Positions 31,346 through 42,039 of a DNA stretch of 64,000 bases are shown one piece after another. The position numbers and the translations under genes are program-made. Position 1 is the stretch's first letter, and each line of letters opens with the position of its first letter. This DNA is from Phyllostachys edulis (Eukaryota; Streptophyta; Magnoliopsida; Poales; Poaceae), in NCBI GenBank assembly GCA_036346405.1, contig CM070568.1:4594221-4658220 (forward strand), read 5' to 3'. The notes under the pieces are model-generated. The model worked only from the letters and a program-made list of their open reading frames with translations, was not told the DNA's origin and ran no database searches.

Positions 31346-34300
31346 GATGAACACATTGGCAATCTCTCAGAAAATGTAAGTTTGAGGTTTGAAATTTAAA
31401 ATACTTGACGTTTTCGCGCAAAGGCACAACTTGGTCCATTAGCAAGAGAAAGCAATGAAAATGACCAAACTGGTTTCAAAATAGCATGGGCAAGTGAGAT
31501 ACAGCAAAAGAAAGCAAGAAAGCTTCCAATTCCAGAGAATCGACAAAAATCTCACTTAAGGTCCATATGAAAGAACAATTGTTCGATTTGACCTTAGATC
31601 ATTGTGAGGCTTCAAGATTTGCAATTCAAGTTCAGAAAAAGCAATAAGACCAAAAGAATGCAATATGAATGCTCCCCCTCACTATGATCATCATTTTTCA
31701 AGAGAGAATTTTTAATTTTTAATTTCTCCAATTCTCTCCAAAAAGCTCCTAACTTCTCCCCCTTACAAAACTTCTCCCCATAACTAACAAGCTCTTTATT
31801 AACATTACATTTTCGCTATATCTTCTCCCCCTTTGACAATGGATTCATCAAGGAATCATACCTTCCTCTCATCCAGAGAAGACAAATGCACAGAAAAGGA
31901 AAAAAAAAGCAAAAAAAGAGCATGCATGAAATGCAATGGGGTGGCTTCATTTTTGTTTTGATTTTTCAATTTTGAGGTAAAAGAAGCTTTGGAGATTACT
32001 CAATTGAACAGGCTAGCATTTCTACCATTACTCAAGATACAACAAGCCTGACAAAACTAGCAAGATCATGTTAAGACATATATAGCAAAGCTAGGCTAAT
32101 GAGCTCAATATATCACATGTTGCTGGATTAAATTAAGCAATACGTCAAAATTAGCAAGTTCAACAACAGTTATCCTAAAGTGATAATGGTTATGTCAGAA
32201 TGTCAATGTGAGATCAAGAAGCTAGCAAAGACCATTTTAGAGACAAAAAGTTCTGAAATGAATCATTTAGCTCAAATTATTTCAAAAGCCCAATTTTCAA
32301 CTGTTTTTCATTTGCAATGAATATTCACGTTGATTAAAGTTCTATCTTAGTAAAGAAGGTCCTGGACTAGGAGTCATCCACAACCTCTTCCTAAACTTCA
32401 ACCAATTTTGACAATTTGCTTTTTAGCCATGTGCTAGATCTCAAGCCTTGCCGCGACCATCCCAAGCAAAAAAAGCTTAAAAGAGTGGTCTAGGTCATCC
32501 AAAACTCCCCCCGAGTTCATGCCTAGTACAATGGCAAGCCGTCTCATGAGAAAGAATTGGTGAGATCAGTTTTTTCGCGCAAAAGAGATCATTTTTCATT
32601 TTGCACAAGGGCTGTTTTAGATTCTTTAATGAACTGAAAGCTCAAAGATGTTCAATTCTAGATTCTAGAGCTAACAAAGCAATTTTGACAGGGCCAATGT
32701 CACAAAAGGATCACTAATTGTGCAACTAGCTAAAAGATCCACAAATTGCAATTTTCAGTTCAAGTTAATTAACAATTCTAGCTCATATAGCAAAGACATT
32801 GCTGCACATGTGAAAGCATGATAATTCTAGCAAGTCAAAGAGCTAGATACAATCTTGAGCAAGAATTGAAATACTAAACCTCAAGAGGGTAATAAGCAAA
32901 GCTTCATCAATTAAAAAGATGAGCAATAAAGCTTATATTATAATGCATCTTTTTGGATTTTTCATATGAATGCATTATGATACAATGAGATGCACAAAAG
33001 ACTTAAAAAGCCTAAAAAGATCAAAAGGATCTGAAGAGGATACCACATGAAGAAGGTATCAGAAAAGATCCACACAAGCTCAAATGAACAAAGAAAGTTC
33101 AGATGAACAAGGAAAGTTCAGAAAAGAACTAACTCCCCCTCAAACCAACCCATAGGGGTAAACTACCCCTAACTCGCTTCTCAAGGTGGCAAACCTTGTT
33201 GGGTCTAAAAGCTTTGAGAGGAAGAAACCTGCCAAAAGAGCCAGGACTCACAAACTAGCACAAAGATTTCAACCACCACATGATCTCTAGGGAAAGCAAC
33301 TCGAAAAGCTAGGGAGCGAAACACCAACACTAAAAAGCCTACAGGCAGCTCAAAACCTGCTAAGACTAGTGATTGGGAGACAAGCTCGACCTAGGATGTG
33401 AGAAGAGTGCATCCTCGAAAAATCATGGGATAAAAGAGTGTCTAGAAAGGACACGAGCTAAGACAGAGCCTCCTATCTACCCTGAACTCAACAAGCCCAA
33501 CACCTGACACAATCCAGATGGTATGCAAGGTAGACTAGGGATACCATACATAAAAGTAAGGTATAGAAGCTCGAACCTGAGTCGCACTGCTTGGCAGTGA
33601 GATGTAGTCATGATGGATGAAGATCCATTCCTTGAAGCTTCAGAAGGTAGTTGCGCTCACCCATCATCCTCATCTCACATTCCTTCGTCTCCAAGAAGTG
33701 ATAGCCAGCATGAATGCACAAATGAAGAAGAACCAACAGCTGGAGTCTTTGACCACTTGTTGGACCACATGTTCTTCTTCTCAACTGAAAAGACTACACA
33801 AAAGAGACAAAGGAAGTCTATGCCTTGGTACTGGGTTAGTGAGACATTATCTAAAGAAACAGTACCAAGACACATGACTAGCAAGGATAGCAAAAGATGA
33901 TCCAAAGCTCATAAAAGCGTATAATCAAAAATTCAGAACAAGAGCAAGAAGATAAACAAATCAATTGCAGCACATGCTATCCAAGACAAGACAAAGCTCA
34001 AACTATCCTTAATCCACAATAAGGCATAGGAGCAAGCAAACAAGCACATAGCATATCACCCATCATATGCACAGTCAAAAGTAAAGCATGCTAGTGAAAG
34101 CTATGGCAAGACTCATGCATCCACAATTAATAAAAACGCACAATAACCATGTAAGCATAAAGCATTTTCAAACAAATCAAGAACAATGTATGCTAACATG
34201 GATATCAAGTGAACAAGTGGATACATAAAACAAAAATCAACAAGAGCAAGATGATAAATGTATCAAATCAGTACAAGCTCTTGAAGACAAAACCAAGCTT

Positions 34301-34763
34301 ATACATCCATGGAAATAATAAACAACAGTCTAATACATGGATACATAAGCAAGATAATAAGGGTACAAGACAACACAAGCTCATGATGACAAGACCAAGC
34401 TCATACACCCATAGAAATTAAGAACAACAATATGATACATAGATATATAAGCAAGGTACTAGCAAAGGCATGATAAAAGATATCAAAGGAGTAACACAGG
34501 ACAAAATGATACAAGTGAGCACAAAACAAGCACAACATGCCAAGAATGAATAATCATGAAGGTAAATGCATGAAGGTATAAGATTGCTCACAAAACAGGT
34601 GTAGATGCCGATCATTAAAGCACATGCCTCTTGGAGGCCATCATGAGGGTGGAGAATCATCAAGTGTCCCGATCAGGTGATGTAGCAAGAAAAAACAGAA
34701 CCTCTTAAGTCCATATTCTCCAGCCCGCGTTCTCGGTACCTACACATGAGAAAAGCAAGGTGT
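31346..34763. other. internal non-coding region of the gag-only element
   Basis: More than 3.4 kb downstream of the gag gene shows no coherent protein on either strand. The plus-strand text is A-rich with recurring AAGCAA and CAAAG words. Where autonomous relatives carry pol, this element has none. Between 34273 and 34470 a roughly 102 bp unit with ACAAGCTC, GACAAGACCAAGCT and ATAAGCAAG is duplicated. Confidence 0.65.
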
Positions 34764-36683
34764 TCAAGTCTTGGATCTCGAAGGGTTAGAGAGCAAATGC
34801 TTGGGAACCCAAACCTTGGACACACCACCACTCGAGGCAGTCGAACCATTATGTGAGTTAGCATGATGCAAATGATGGTCCACGCAAAAAGATCCAACAT
34901 CAACCTTGAAGGCACGCCGCGAGTGGACAACTCGATGAGGAAAACGAGGTCCATCTCTAGGAAAGCGGCGATGGCCTTGCTTGAAAGCACCAAGATGAGA
35001 ACCAACAGAAGCACCAAAAGAACTTACACAACCTCGCCGTGGGTGTGTACCTCGATGAACAAATCGAGGTCCACCTCTTGGAAAACGGCGGAAATCCTGC
35101 CTCGGGGCAGCTCGTGGACCAAAACCAAAACTATGCAAACCATGTCCACGGTGCTGTCCGACACCACTAGAAAAGGTGTCAAAGAAGCCATCAACAAATC
35201 GAGTCTTCGTGCTTGGCTCTTTAGTGTGCATGTCATGAGAAAGACTATACCCATTAGGAGACTTAGAAGCATGAGCTCGACGCAAATGTTTTGCACGACG
35301 AAAACAAAAATCCACATGATGTCCATTCTTCCCACAAAATGAGCAATGGTGTAAAGGTCTACTAGTAGACATGGTCCGAGAGGACAAAGCACCATTATCG
35401 CTCAAAGAAGAAGTCCTTTGGGACAAGCTGGAAGAAGCAACATCATAACTCGCCCTCGGATCGGCACTAGACCCACACATGCCATGAGAAAGGCTATGTG
35501 TGTTCCTAGAGGTACGACGATGCATTCGACGCTCATGTTTCAGACGGCGAAAGCAAAACTCAAAAGTGTGTCCATTCTTTTTACAAAAGGTGCAATGATA
35601 CATCGTAGTATCATTTGAAGAAGAAGCACCCTTGTCTTTTGAAATTTCTTGGACAACACAAGAAGAGTTCGAAAGAGTCAAACCTCCCAAAGAAGAGCTA
35701 TCTAAAGCGATGCCACAAAAACCAACATCAAGTGACTCACATTTAGCACAAGAATACTTCAACTCCGAATGCAAAGAAGCAAGAGAAATCTTGAGAACAT
35801 CAATTTTGGAGTGAAGGCAAATACAAGAGTCACAAGATTTGGCGATCATATCATCGCGCAAAGACTCAACCTCGCTCTTCAAAGAAAGGCAAGATGTGTA
35901 AGAAATTAATGATGCTTTTGAATTAAGCATGCATTTCAAAGCATCAATTTCAGTTTCTAAACAAGCACAATTCTTGCAAGAGACTAAACCATCCTTAAGC
36001 AATTTTTCATGTTCTAAGCACATGCTACAAGGCCTAGCTTCAATTTCAATAATCTCAGCCCTAGCATTTTCTAATTGCTCAAGATACATGGAATTAGTAA
36101 ATTTAACCTTCTCAATTTCAGCAAGCATGCCTACACAAGAATCATAATTATTTCTAGCCATAGATCTAAGATTGTCTATTTCTAACTTAGCATTGTCAAG
36201 TTCATGATGTAAGGCAACACAAGAATCACATGGCATAGAAGCATTTAATCTCAATATTTCATTTTCAGATTTTAGGCATGCAAGAGAATTATTCAAGTTC
36301 TCCATGTCCACAAACAATGAATCATAAGCATTCATGGAGGTTTTCAATTTGGAGAGCTCATGAGACAAATCACCCTTTTCCTTTTTTAGCAACTTCATTT
36401 TCTTCCTAAGAGCATGCACTTTGTATTCATATGAAATCAAGTCATCAATGAGTTTTTCTTTGCTCACCATGCTTAGCTTGATTAGGGGATCGTCCTCGGA
36501 AGAGTCAACATCAATAAGCTCTCCATCATGTTCATCCTCAATCGCTACTGCACATATGCCATTGGGCTTCTTCTCCTCGGGCTCTAAAAGTGACTCATCC
36601 CTGAAACTAGGACAACCAAAACAAAAAGATTTGCCACAGATATCACAGGAGACTTCCTCCTCAAACGCCATTATACTTATCAT
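34764..36683 (-). CDS. gag-like protein with CxxC-rich coiled coil and two CCHC zinc knuckles
   Basis: An uninterrupted 639-codon frame on the minus strand. It opens with a zinc-ribbon-like segment (C13xxC16...C21xxC24), then an acidic patch and a long heptad-rich region (about 70-320) in which CxxC or single cysteine motifs recur every 20-35 residues. Two retroviral-type zinc knuckles, C-x2-C-x4-H-x4-C, follow at 364-377 (CTFCKKNGHTFEFC) and 447-460 (CSFCGKNGHHVDFC), each trailed by a basic FRR...K motif. The last ~100 residues are Arg/Gly/His-rich. It would bind element RNA and assemble particles in the cytoplasm. It lies just inside the 5' LTR, as gag does. It is the longest intact TE gene here, consistent with selection or recent insertion. 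Translation could also start at M5. Confidence 0.82.
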   Translation of the reverse strand: MISIMAFEEEVSCDICGKSFCFGCPSFRDESLLEPEEKKPNGICAVAIEDEHDGELIDVDSSEDDPLIKLSMVSKEKLIDDLISYEYKVHALRKKMKLLKKEKGDLSHELSKLKTSMNAYDSLFVDMENLNNSLACLKSENEILRLNASMPCDSCVALHHELDNAKLEIDNLRSMARNNYDSCVGMLAEIEKVKFTNSMYLEQLENARAEIIEIEARPCSMCLEHEKLLKDGLVSCKNCACLETEIDALKCMLNSKASLISYTSCLSLKSEVESLRDDMIAKSCDSCICLHSKIDVLKISLASLHSELKYSCAKCESLDVGFCGIALDSSSLGGLTLSNSSCVVQEISKDKGASSSNDTTMYHCTFCKKNGHTFEFCFRRLKHERRMHRRTSRNTHSLSHGMCGSSADPRASYDVASSSLSQRTSSLSDNGALSSRTMSTSRPLHHCSFCGKNGHHVDFCFRRAKHLRRAHASKSPNGYSLSHDMHTKEPSTKTRFVDGFFDTFSSGVGQHRGHGLHSFGFGPRAAPRQDFRRFPRGGPRFVHRGTHPRRGCVSSFGASVGSHLGAFKQGHRRFPRDGPRFPHRVVHSRRAFKVDVGSFCVDHHLHHANSHNGSTASSGGVSKVWVPKHLLSNPSRSKT

Positions 36684-36810
36684 ACATTCAAATATCTTGT
36701 TATGACCAACACCACCGGTAAAAGAACTACGACAAGATGCAAGGAAGCACTAACAAGTCCTCATATTTGTCGCCATGCTCAAAGATCGGTTAAGATCACA
36801 AAAGAGCAAA

Positions 36811-36828
36811 TTTGGCTCTGATACTACT
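36811..36828 (-). other. primer-binding site of the gag-only element
   Basis: The minus strand reads AGTAGTATCAGAGCCAAA beside the right LTR; the segment GTATCAGAGCC matches the TGGTATCAGAGCC site complementary to initiator tRNA-Met, with one G-to-A change at the second position of the site. Confidence 0.75.
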
Positions 36829-38926
36829 TTTAGGACCGGAAAGGCGACTAGAGGGGGGGTGAATAGGAGCACGCCTAATTTTTCACCTTGATTAGATTCA
36901 ACACAATATCACTCCAATAGCTACGGAAGCTATGAAGATCAACATTCAAATACTGCAGAGGACTTGTATTGAACCCAAATCAAAACCCCAAGCAAAACAC
37001 CCAAAATAACCTAAAAACTCAAATCACAAAGAGTTAGGCAGTCAGACCTCTCAAATTGGCGGGTCGATTTTTTGCCTAGCGGTCAGACCTCTCAAATAGG
37101 CGGTCTGACCGCTACATGGGGCGGTCTGACCTCTGATATTGGCGGTCTGACCGCCAGCCTGACGATGAACAACCCAAACAACACAGACAGCCCGAAAACC
37201 GAAACTCAAATCGGTCTAACTTTTGATCCGTAAGGCCAAACTCCACAAAATTTGAGACACACCTTCTTAAAGATATTAGGAACATATTCCAATCAAAGAT
37301 TTCAGAGATCCATGCTAAAGTTCCTATCTTTTTTAGATTGAACGAAGGTGGGTTCAAAACCGGGCAAAAACGAAACTTAGATCCAAAAGCTTGCTCGTGG
37401 TTGATTGATGATCTAGATGATCCTAGATAGGTTCCCACATGTCACAGCAAGCTAGATCTACGCAAGAAACCAATCAAAAACCCGCGAATCAAAGAAAGCC
37501 CCAAAATCACAAAATAGAGATGAAGAACAAATAAGAACTCATCTTGTTGCAATCTTCCTTGGATTGATTTGAGAAGATGAATGATTACAGCCACTCCCTC
37601 AAGGAGGACAAAGCTCACCATGTGAGCACACACTCTCAATCCAAATCCAAACCCTAGAACCTAGCTCTCCCCTCTTTTCTCCTCAAAACCCTAAACCAAA
37701 CTAGGGCATGCACAATGGGGTTGGCTGGCTTCTCCCTTGGCTTCAGCAACTTCTAAGTAGCCACCAACACCCATATTTATAGTGGAGACTAAACATCTAT
37801 GGTATATTCCATTAGGGCACCCATTAAACCCTAACACACAATGGGTTAACACACGCACGCATCTCAAAGTGCCACCTTCATCATCGATTGACCTAAACCG
37901 CTTCACCATGCGCTGACCCGTGCCGCGGTTTAACCAAAAGGTCACCAAGGCGGTATTTGGTGAAATTACCAAAATACCCCTTCTCGATCCTTCTCCAAAA
38001 GACCGAGTCCATCTGCGCGAAGCACTCACTTGCTTCGCCACGTGTAGGTTGATCAACGGCTCCATGTTGGCAAGTCTCTCCCGTCCGGATCCCATCGGCA
38101 CCTCTGAGCACTTGCAACGACTCCCGTGCCGCTTGATCCAACCAGTCGCACCGAACCGCCCGTTCGGTCATCCATGTCCATTCTGCGCCCCGCTTGAGTC
38201 CTCTGACCTCACCCGGCATCCTTGATCGTTCTGGACCTCAGCTCTCTAAGCTTAGTCCCGATCCTCCTCGCCGCTAACCGTCATAGACCAGCAAGCCACC
38301 TGCACAGCAATAGACCAACAAACCGTTTCCGGGAACAAGTTCTTCACAACTGGACCCACGTTAGCCAAAACATGCATCATGCAACACATATGCAATGATA
38401 ACCATGAACTTGACCTAACAATCACAAAACGCCGCCACGCGGGCCGGCGAAACAAGCCAAAACCGGTCAGACCGCCACCCTTGGTGGTCGGACCGCCCAC
38501 TGACCGGTATGACCGCCAACCAAAGGCCGGTCTGACCGCCACATGGGACTTAGCTAAAATTCCACCCCTGGAAATCCGAACCTCTCTGGAATTTTCAATC
38601 GAATAGAACTTTTGCCTGGAAGCTCCAAAAATTATGGGACCAAGTGCAGAAGAACCCTCTCACTTGCCTATACCCTCTATTTTTGACCCAACTCCAAAAT
38701 CCAAAGTCATAAAGTGGCCGGTCTGACCGCCACCCTGGCCGGTCTGACCGTCAGCCACCATTCCAGAAAACCACACAAGGCATGGCGGTCGACCGCCACC
38801 ATGGCGGTCGATCGCTAGAGGCTGATAGAGCTGAGCAATGCCAGCGGGTGATTCATGAAACCCTCAACGCCATTGCCAATTGTCTCATCATCCTAAGATC
38901 ATGGACATATCTCCATGATATCCACA
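36829..38926 (-). repeat. 5' LTR of the gag-only element
   Basis: It is 2098 bp and aligned end-to-end with 29244-31334. Its inner border reads TTTAGGACC where the partner has TGTAGGACC, so the terminal CA on the minus strand has mutated to AA. The GGTCTGACC motif is abundant. A patch at 38780-38850 has short deletions compared with the partner. Confidence 0.87.
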
Positions 38927-38931
38927 GGCAT

Positions 38932-40385
38932 AAGAAAAGTGGGGGAGAAATGGTGGGTTTACCTTGTTGGGTTGGGAATGGAAATGGTAGTGGGAGTGTC
39001 GCTGGTCGTGTGGAGATGTTGGTTCCTTCCTGGCTCCTGCCGGCTTTCTCTCTGGTTCTTATCGTTGGCTTGGCGTTGGTCCTAGTGGTTGATGATGGGT
39101 CGAAGCTGTCGCTGTCAACGATCCGTTGGCTTCCTCTTCTTCTTTGTGCTCCCTTCCTCCTCTACTCTTCTCTGATGGATGTGGGTGTGGATGGTTAATG
39201 ATGGTGGTGATACTTGGCTTGTTTTTAGTTGCAGTGGGAGGTGGTAGTGTCTGGCTTGATTCTTGGTTGCGGCTTTGGGTGCTTGGGCTTGAGTTCTTGC
39301 TCCTGCTACTTGCTTGCTTTGGGGTTCTTGCTCTCTCTCTTCTTGGCTTTGGCAGTGAGAGAGAATGGTGGTGTGAGTGGCTTTGTGATGCCTTGTGTTG
39401 GCTGTGAAGTGAAATGGTGGTGCTCGGCTGTGGCTTCCCTTGGCCATGTGTAAGACCCTTTTGTCCCTCGCCTTATCCCATTTGCTCTCCTGTGATACTA
39501 TTTGGTTCATCTACAAATAAATCACTATACAAGTGATTTTCTGTGGTTGAGAGGAGTCGATATCACATTGGTGTCAGACTCGAATAAACGTCGGGTGATG
39601 AAACCCTCAAAAGTAAAAGGTGCTGATTAACTTTAGTTGGTCAGGGTATCTTGTTAATCAATGGGCAAACTAACTCCGGTATCTTGATGATCGAGGAGCC
39701 GACTGACCTGGGTTGATATGGGCACCTACTGAGCTCCGGGGAATTCTGACGGCCACTTCCTATATTCTAATACTTACATATATAAACTGCTTTTGGTTGT
39801 ACTAATCGCTTTCTGTGCTTTTGGCCGTCTATGGAGGTGTGGATCGGGAAGGGCGGAAGATAATTGGATGAAAAGACAAGGAGGGCTTCAGCGAATGAGC
39901 ATGCAAGGATTTAGATTGTACTTTAAATTAAATGATGTAATTTTATATTTTGATTGGTTGTAAAATATTCTTGTAAGTAATTTAGATATTGTATTATTGT
40001 TCTAATTTCGCTTGCGATGAATTCTTGTATGTTGCTCCGATGGAAATAATTATTGTAATTTAATTACGATTTTGATTTTACTGTTTTACCGGTGATTGTA
40101 AAAGATTCTTGTATTTGATTTTAAGATTGAATGGACGATGAGATCTTGATTTGGAGATCTTTATTGTAAAGTTGGAGAAGTAAACCCGAATACTATCGAG
40201 TGTTATATGTTCGGTTTGTTTAATATCAACCTGACACTACGGTTAGCCTGTTGTTAAGACGAATGTAATTTACCGCTAATTACCGATTACTGTTATTTAA
40301 TTTAGTCTAATTATTTGGGTTCTCACACCCGTCCTCCTGCGCCACATACGTGCACCAAGCTGCATACTCCTGGGAGCTTTATATA
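38932..40385. other. host sequence resuming after the gag-only element, unassigned
   Basis: This continues the sequence broken at 29243. At 38940-39470 it is TG-rich with overlapping hydrophobic frames and no domain. At 40100-40327 it is AT-rich and ends in GGGTTCTCACA, which reads on the minus strand as TGTGAGAACCC, a possible LTR start. No partner end was found on the left, so I do not call an element. Confidence 0.4.
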
Positions 40386-40387
40386 TA

Positions 40388-41059
40388 GGATGCCTGTTTC
40401 GTACTCCTAGGAGTATATACTCCCACTTCCATTATACCACTTAAACGTACATATTATTTTTTTATTGCTTTCAGTATACTTAAATATCAATTATAATATA
40501 CTCCAATGCGATTTGATTGAAAAAAAATTCATTGGAGCCCTTTGTGTTTTGTTATATACCCTTTTTCGTATATAAACGAAGTATATACATAAATTTTGCT
40601 ATAAAAAGTGGACTTTAATAAAAAAAATTCATGAAACTTATTTCGGAGTATCTCTAATCATTATTGGAGTACGCTTAAATAGATAAAGAGGTATCATCAT
40701 ACGATTTAAGTGGTATATTACCTCTCATATACCACTTAAATCGTATGATGATATCTCTTTGTCTATTTGAGCATACTTCAATAATGATTATAAGATACCA
40801 CAAAGCGAGTACTATGGAAAATTTCATGAAAGTCTACTTTTTATAGCAAAATTTGCGTATATACTTCTTTTATATATGAAAAACGGTATATAACAAGAAA
40901 AACAAAGGGCTCCAATGAAAATTTTTCAACCAAGTCATATTGGAGTATCTTATAATTGGTATTTAAGTATACTAAAAGTGATAAAGATGTATAATATATT
41001 CGTTTAAGTGGTATATTGGAAGTGGGAGTACATACTCCTAGAAGTACGAAACGGGCGTC

Positions 41060-41060
<1 letters not shown>
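40388..41060. mobile_element. palindromic MITE, 673 bp, arms about 330 bp, TSD TA
   Basis: The left terminus GGATGCCTGTTTCGTACTCC and the right terminus in reverse complement (GGACGCCCGTTTCGTACTTC) match, and the similarity continues through the whole element to a centre at about 40722, where GATTTAAGTGGTATAT meets its complement. TA flanks both ends (40386-40387 and 41061-41062). There is no coding text. The ends are not the CTCCCTCC type, so it is not a standard Stowaway even though the target is TA. The GT microsatellite begins directly after the right TA. Confidence 0.85.

Positions 41061-41062
<2 letters not shown>

Positions 41063-41147
<85 letters not shown>
41063..41147. repeat. GT dinucleotide microsatellite, about 42 units
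   Basis: An uninterrupted GT run starts immediately beyond the palindromic MITE. It produces poly-His-Thr frames on the opposite strand that are not genes. Confidence 0.95.
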
Positions 41148-41150
<3 letters not shown>

Positions 41151-41315
41151 AAGTAGGTTTATGTACAAAAACAAAAACAAAATTAAAATTACAGCCCAAC
41201 ATGGGAGAGAGCTCAAGATATTTTGTCAAGCTAGTCAAATAGAATTTGTCTATGTTGCTCTGCACCTTGATGCACATGTAGAGCTAGCTCATTTTTAAAT
41301 TATCTTTTCCAGTTT

Positions 41316-41421
41316 GATACACTAGGAGCAACTATCAAATATCCAACCAAACAAGATAGATAGGGTTGCCTTCTTCTGTGCTGGAGTTCTACGCCTCTCT
41401 ATTCTGTCTTGGCATGGAGCC
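41316..41421 (+). pseudogene. GRAS (SCL3-like) 3' remnant, left part, cut by copia element 1
   Basis: From about 41316 the sequence aligns base by base with gene A around 14518-14630. Shared blocks include CTTCTGTGCTGGAG against CTCCTGTGCTGGAA, GCCTCTCTA, and GCATGGAG, encoding the WNSRPLYSVSAW region. Frame is lost through substitutions and small indels. The match stops exactly at the 5' LTR of the copia element. It is a decayed third copy of the GRAS cluster, in the same orientation as genes A and B. Confidence 0.75.
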
Positions 41422-41687
41422 TGTTTGAGAAACTATGGGCTTGATCTAGAAGCCGGCTCATGTATGGGCTCCTCATTCCAAACTCTAGCAGGGTCTCTAG
41501 CCTATAAATAGGAGATGCTATTCACTGTAAACGATTGATGAAGGAATAAAAAGAAGCAAGAAGCCCCCTATATCTCTGTATTCAATCTACTATTCTGTTC
41601 TTGTGTTCTTGTATTGTTCTAAGCGATTTTACGCTTGTCTACGAGGTAATCGTTCGGACTGGACTCGCCAGCGATGGTTACTCAACA
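41422..41687 (+). repeat. 5' LTR of copia element 1
   Basis: It begins TGTTTGAGAAACTATGGG and ends TTACTCAACA. The TATA-like CTATAAATAGG at about 41500 is the probable promoter. The 3' partner begins TGTTGGGAAACTATAGG. Confidence 0.85.
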
Positions 41688-42039
41688 CGTTATCAGCACG
41701 ATCGAGTCCGGCCTACTTCTAGGCCTACTTTACTCAGATCGAAAGGTAACTGTCGATGAACGACACTCGTAGATTGAATCGTCTTCTTTCTAGATCACCT
41801 TCAATTCTGCAAATTCGCTTTCTAGATTGATTTTCTACTGTGCAAATCCGTTCTAATCCACCGTGAGCCGACTTGAAGTCGCCGACACAATGTCGATGGG
41901 TAGATTGCACGAAAGATTGGATATCGATTATGCAAGTAGATTGCAAGTTGCAAATCCGTTCTAATCTCTGGTGGAGCCGGCTTGAAGTCGCCGACACAAT
42001 GTCGATGGGTATATTGCGCATAAAACCGATGTTGATTAC

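Larger units (their letters stand above)
29244..38926 (-). mobile_element. complete gag-only LTR retrotransposon (TR-GAG type), TSD GGCAT
   Basis: Two LTRs of about 2.1 kb (29244-31334 and 36829-38926) flank a 5.5 kb interior. The exact 5 bp GGCAT lies on both sides (29239-29243 and 38927-38931). The element is on the minus strand: a tRNA-iMet-like primer site lies inside the right LTR, and a polypurine tract lies inside the left LTR. The only coding gene is a 639 aa gag-like protein; no protease, reverse transcriptase, RNase H or integrase motif was found. Such an element would depend on pol supplied by a relative. Sequence similarity of the LTRs is high apart from patches of small changes, suggesting moderate age. 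Confidence 0.88.

Noticed and set aside
34863..36705. Plus-strand frames opposite the gag gene
   Set aside because: Antisense shadows; the minus frame has zinc knuckles and is much longer.
40100..40327. LTR start on the minus strand (TGTGAGAACCC)
   Set aside because: No matching end, partner LTR or TSD could be found in the flanking host sequence.
41004..41277. Frames with long His-Thr runs
   Set aside because: They are reverse translations of the GT microsatellite.
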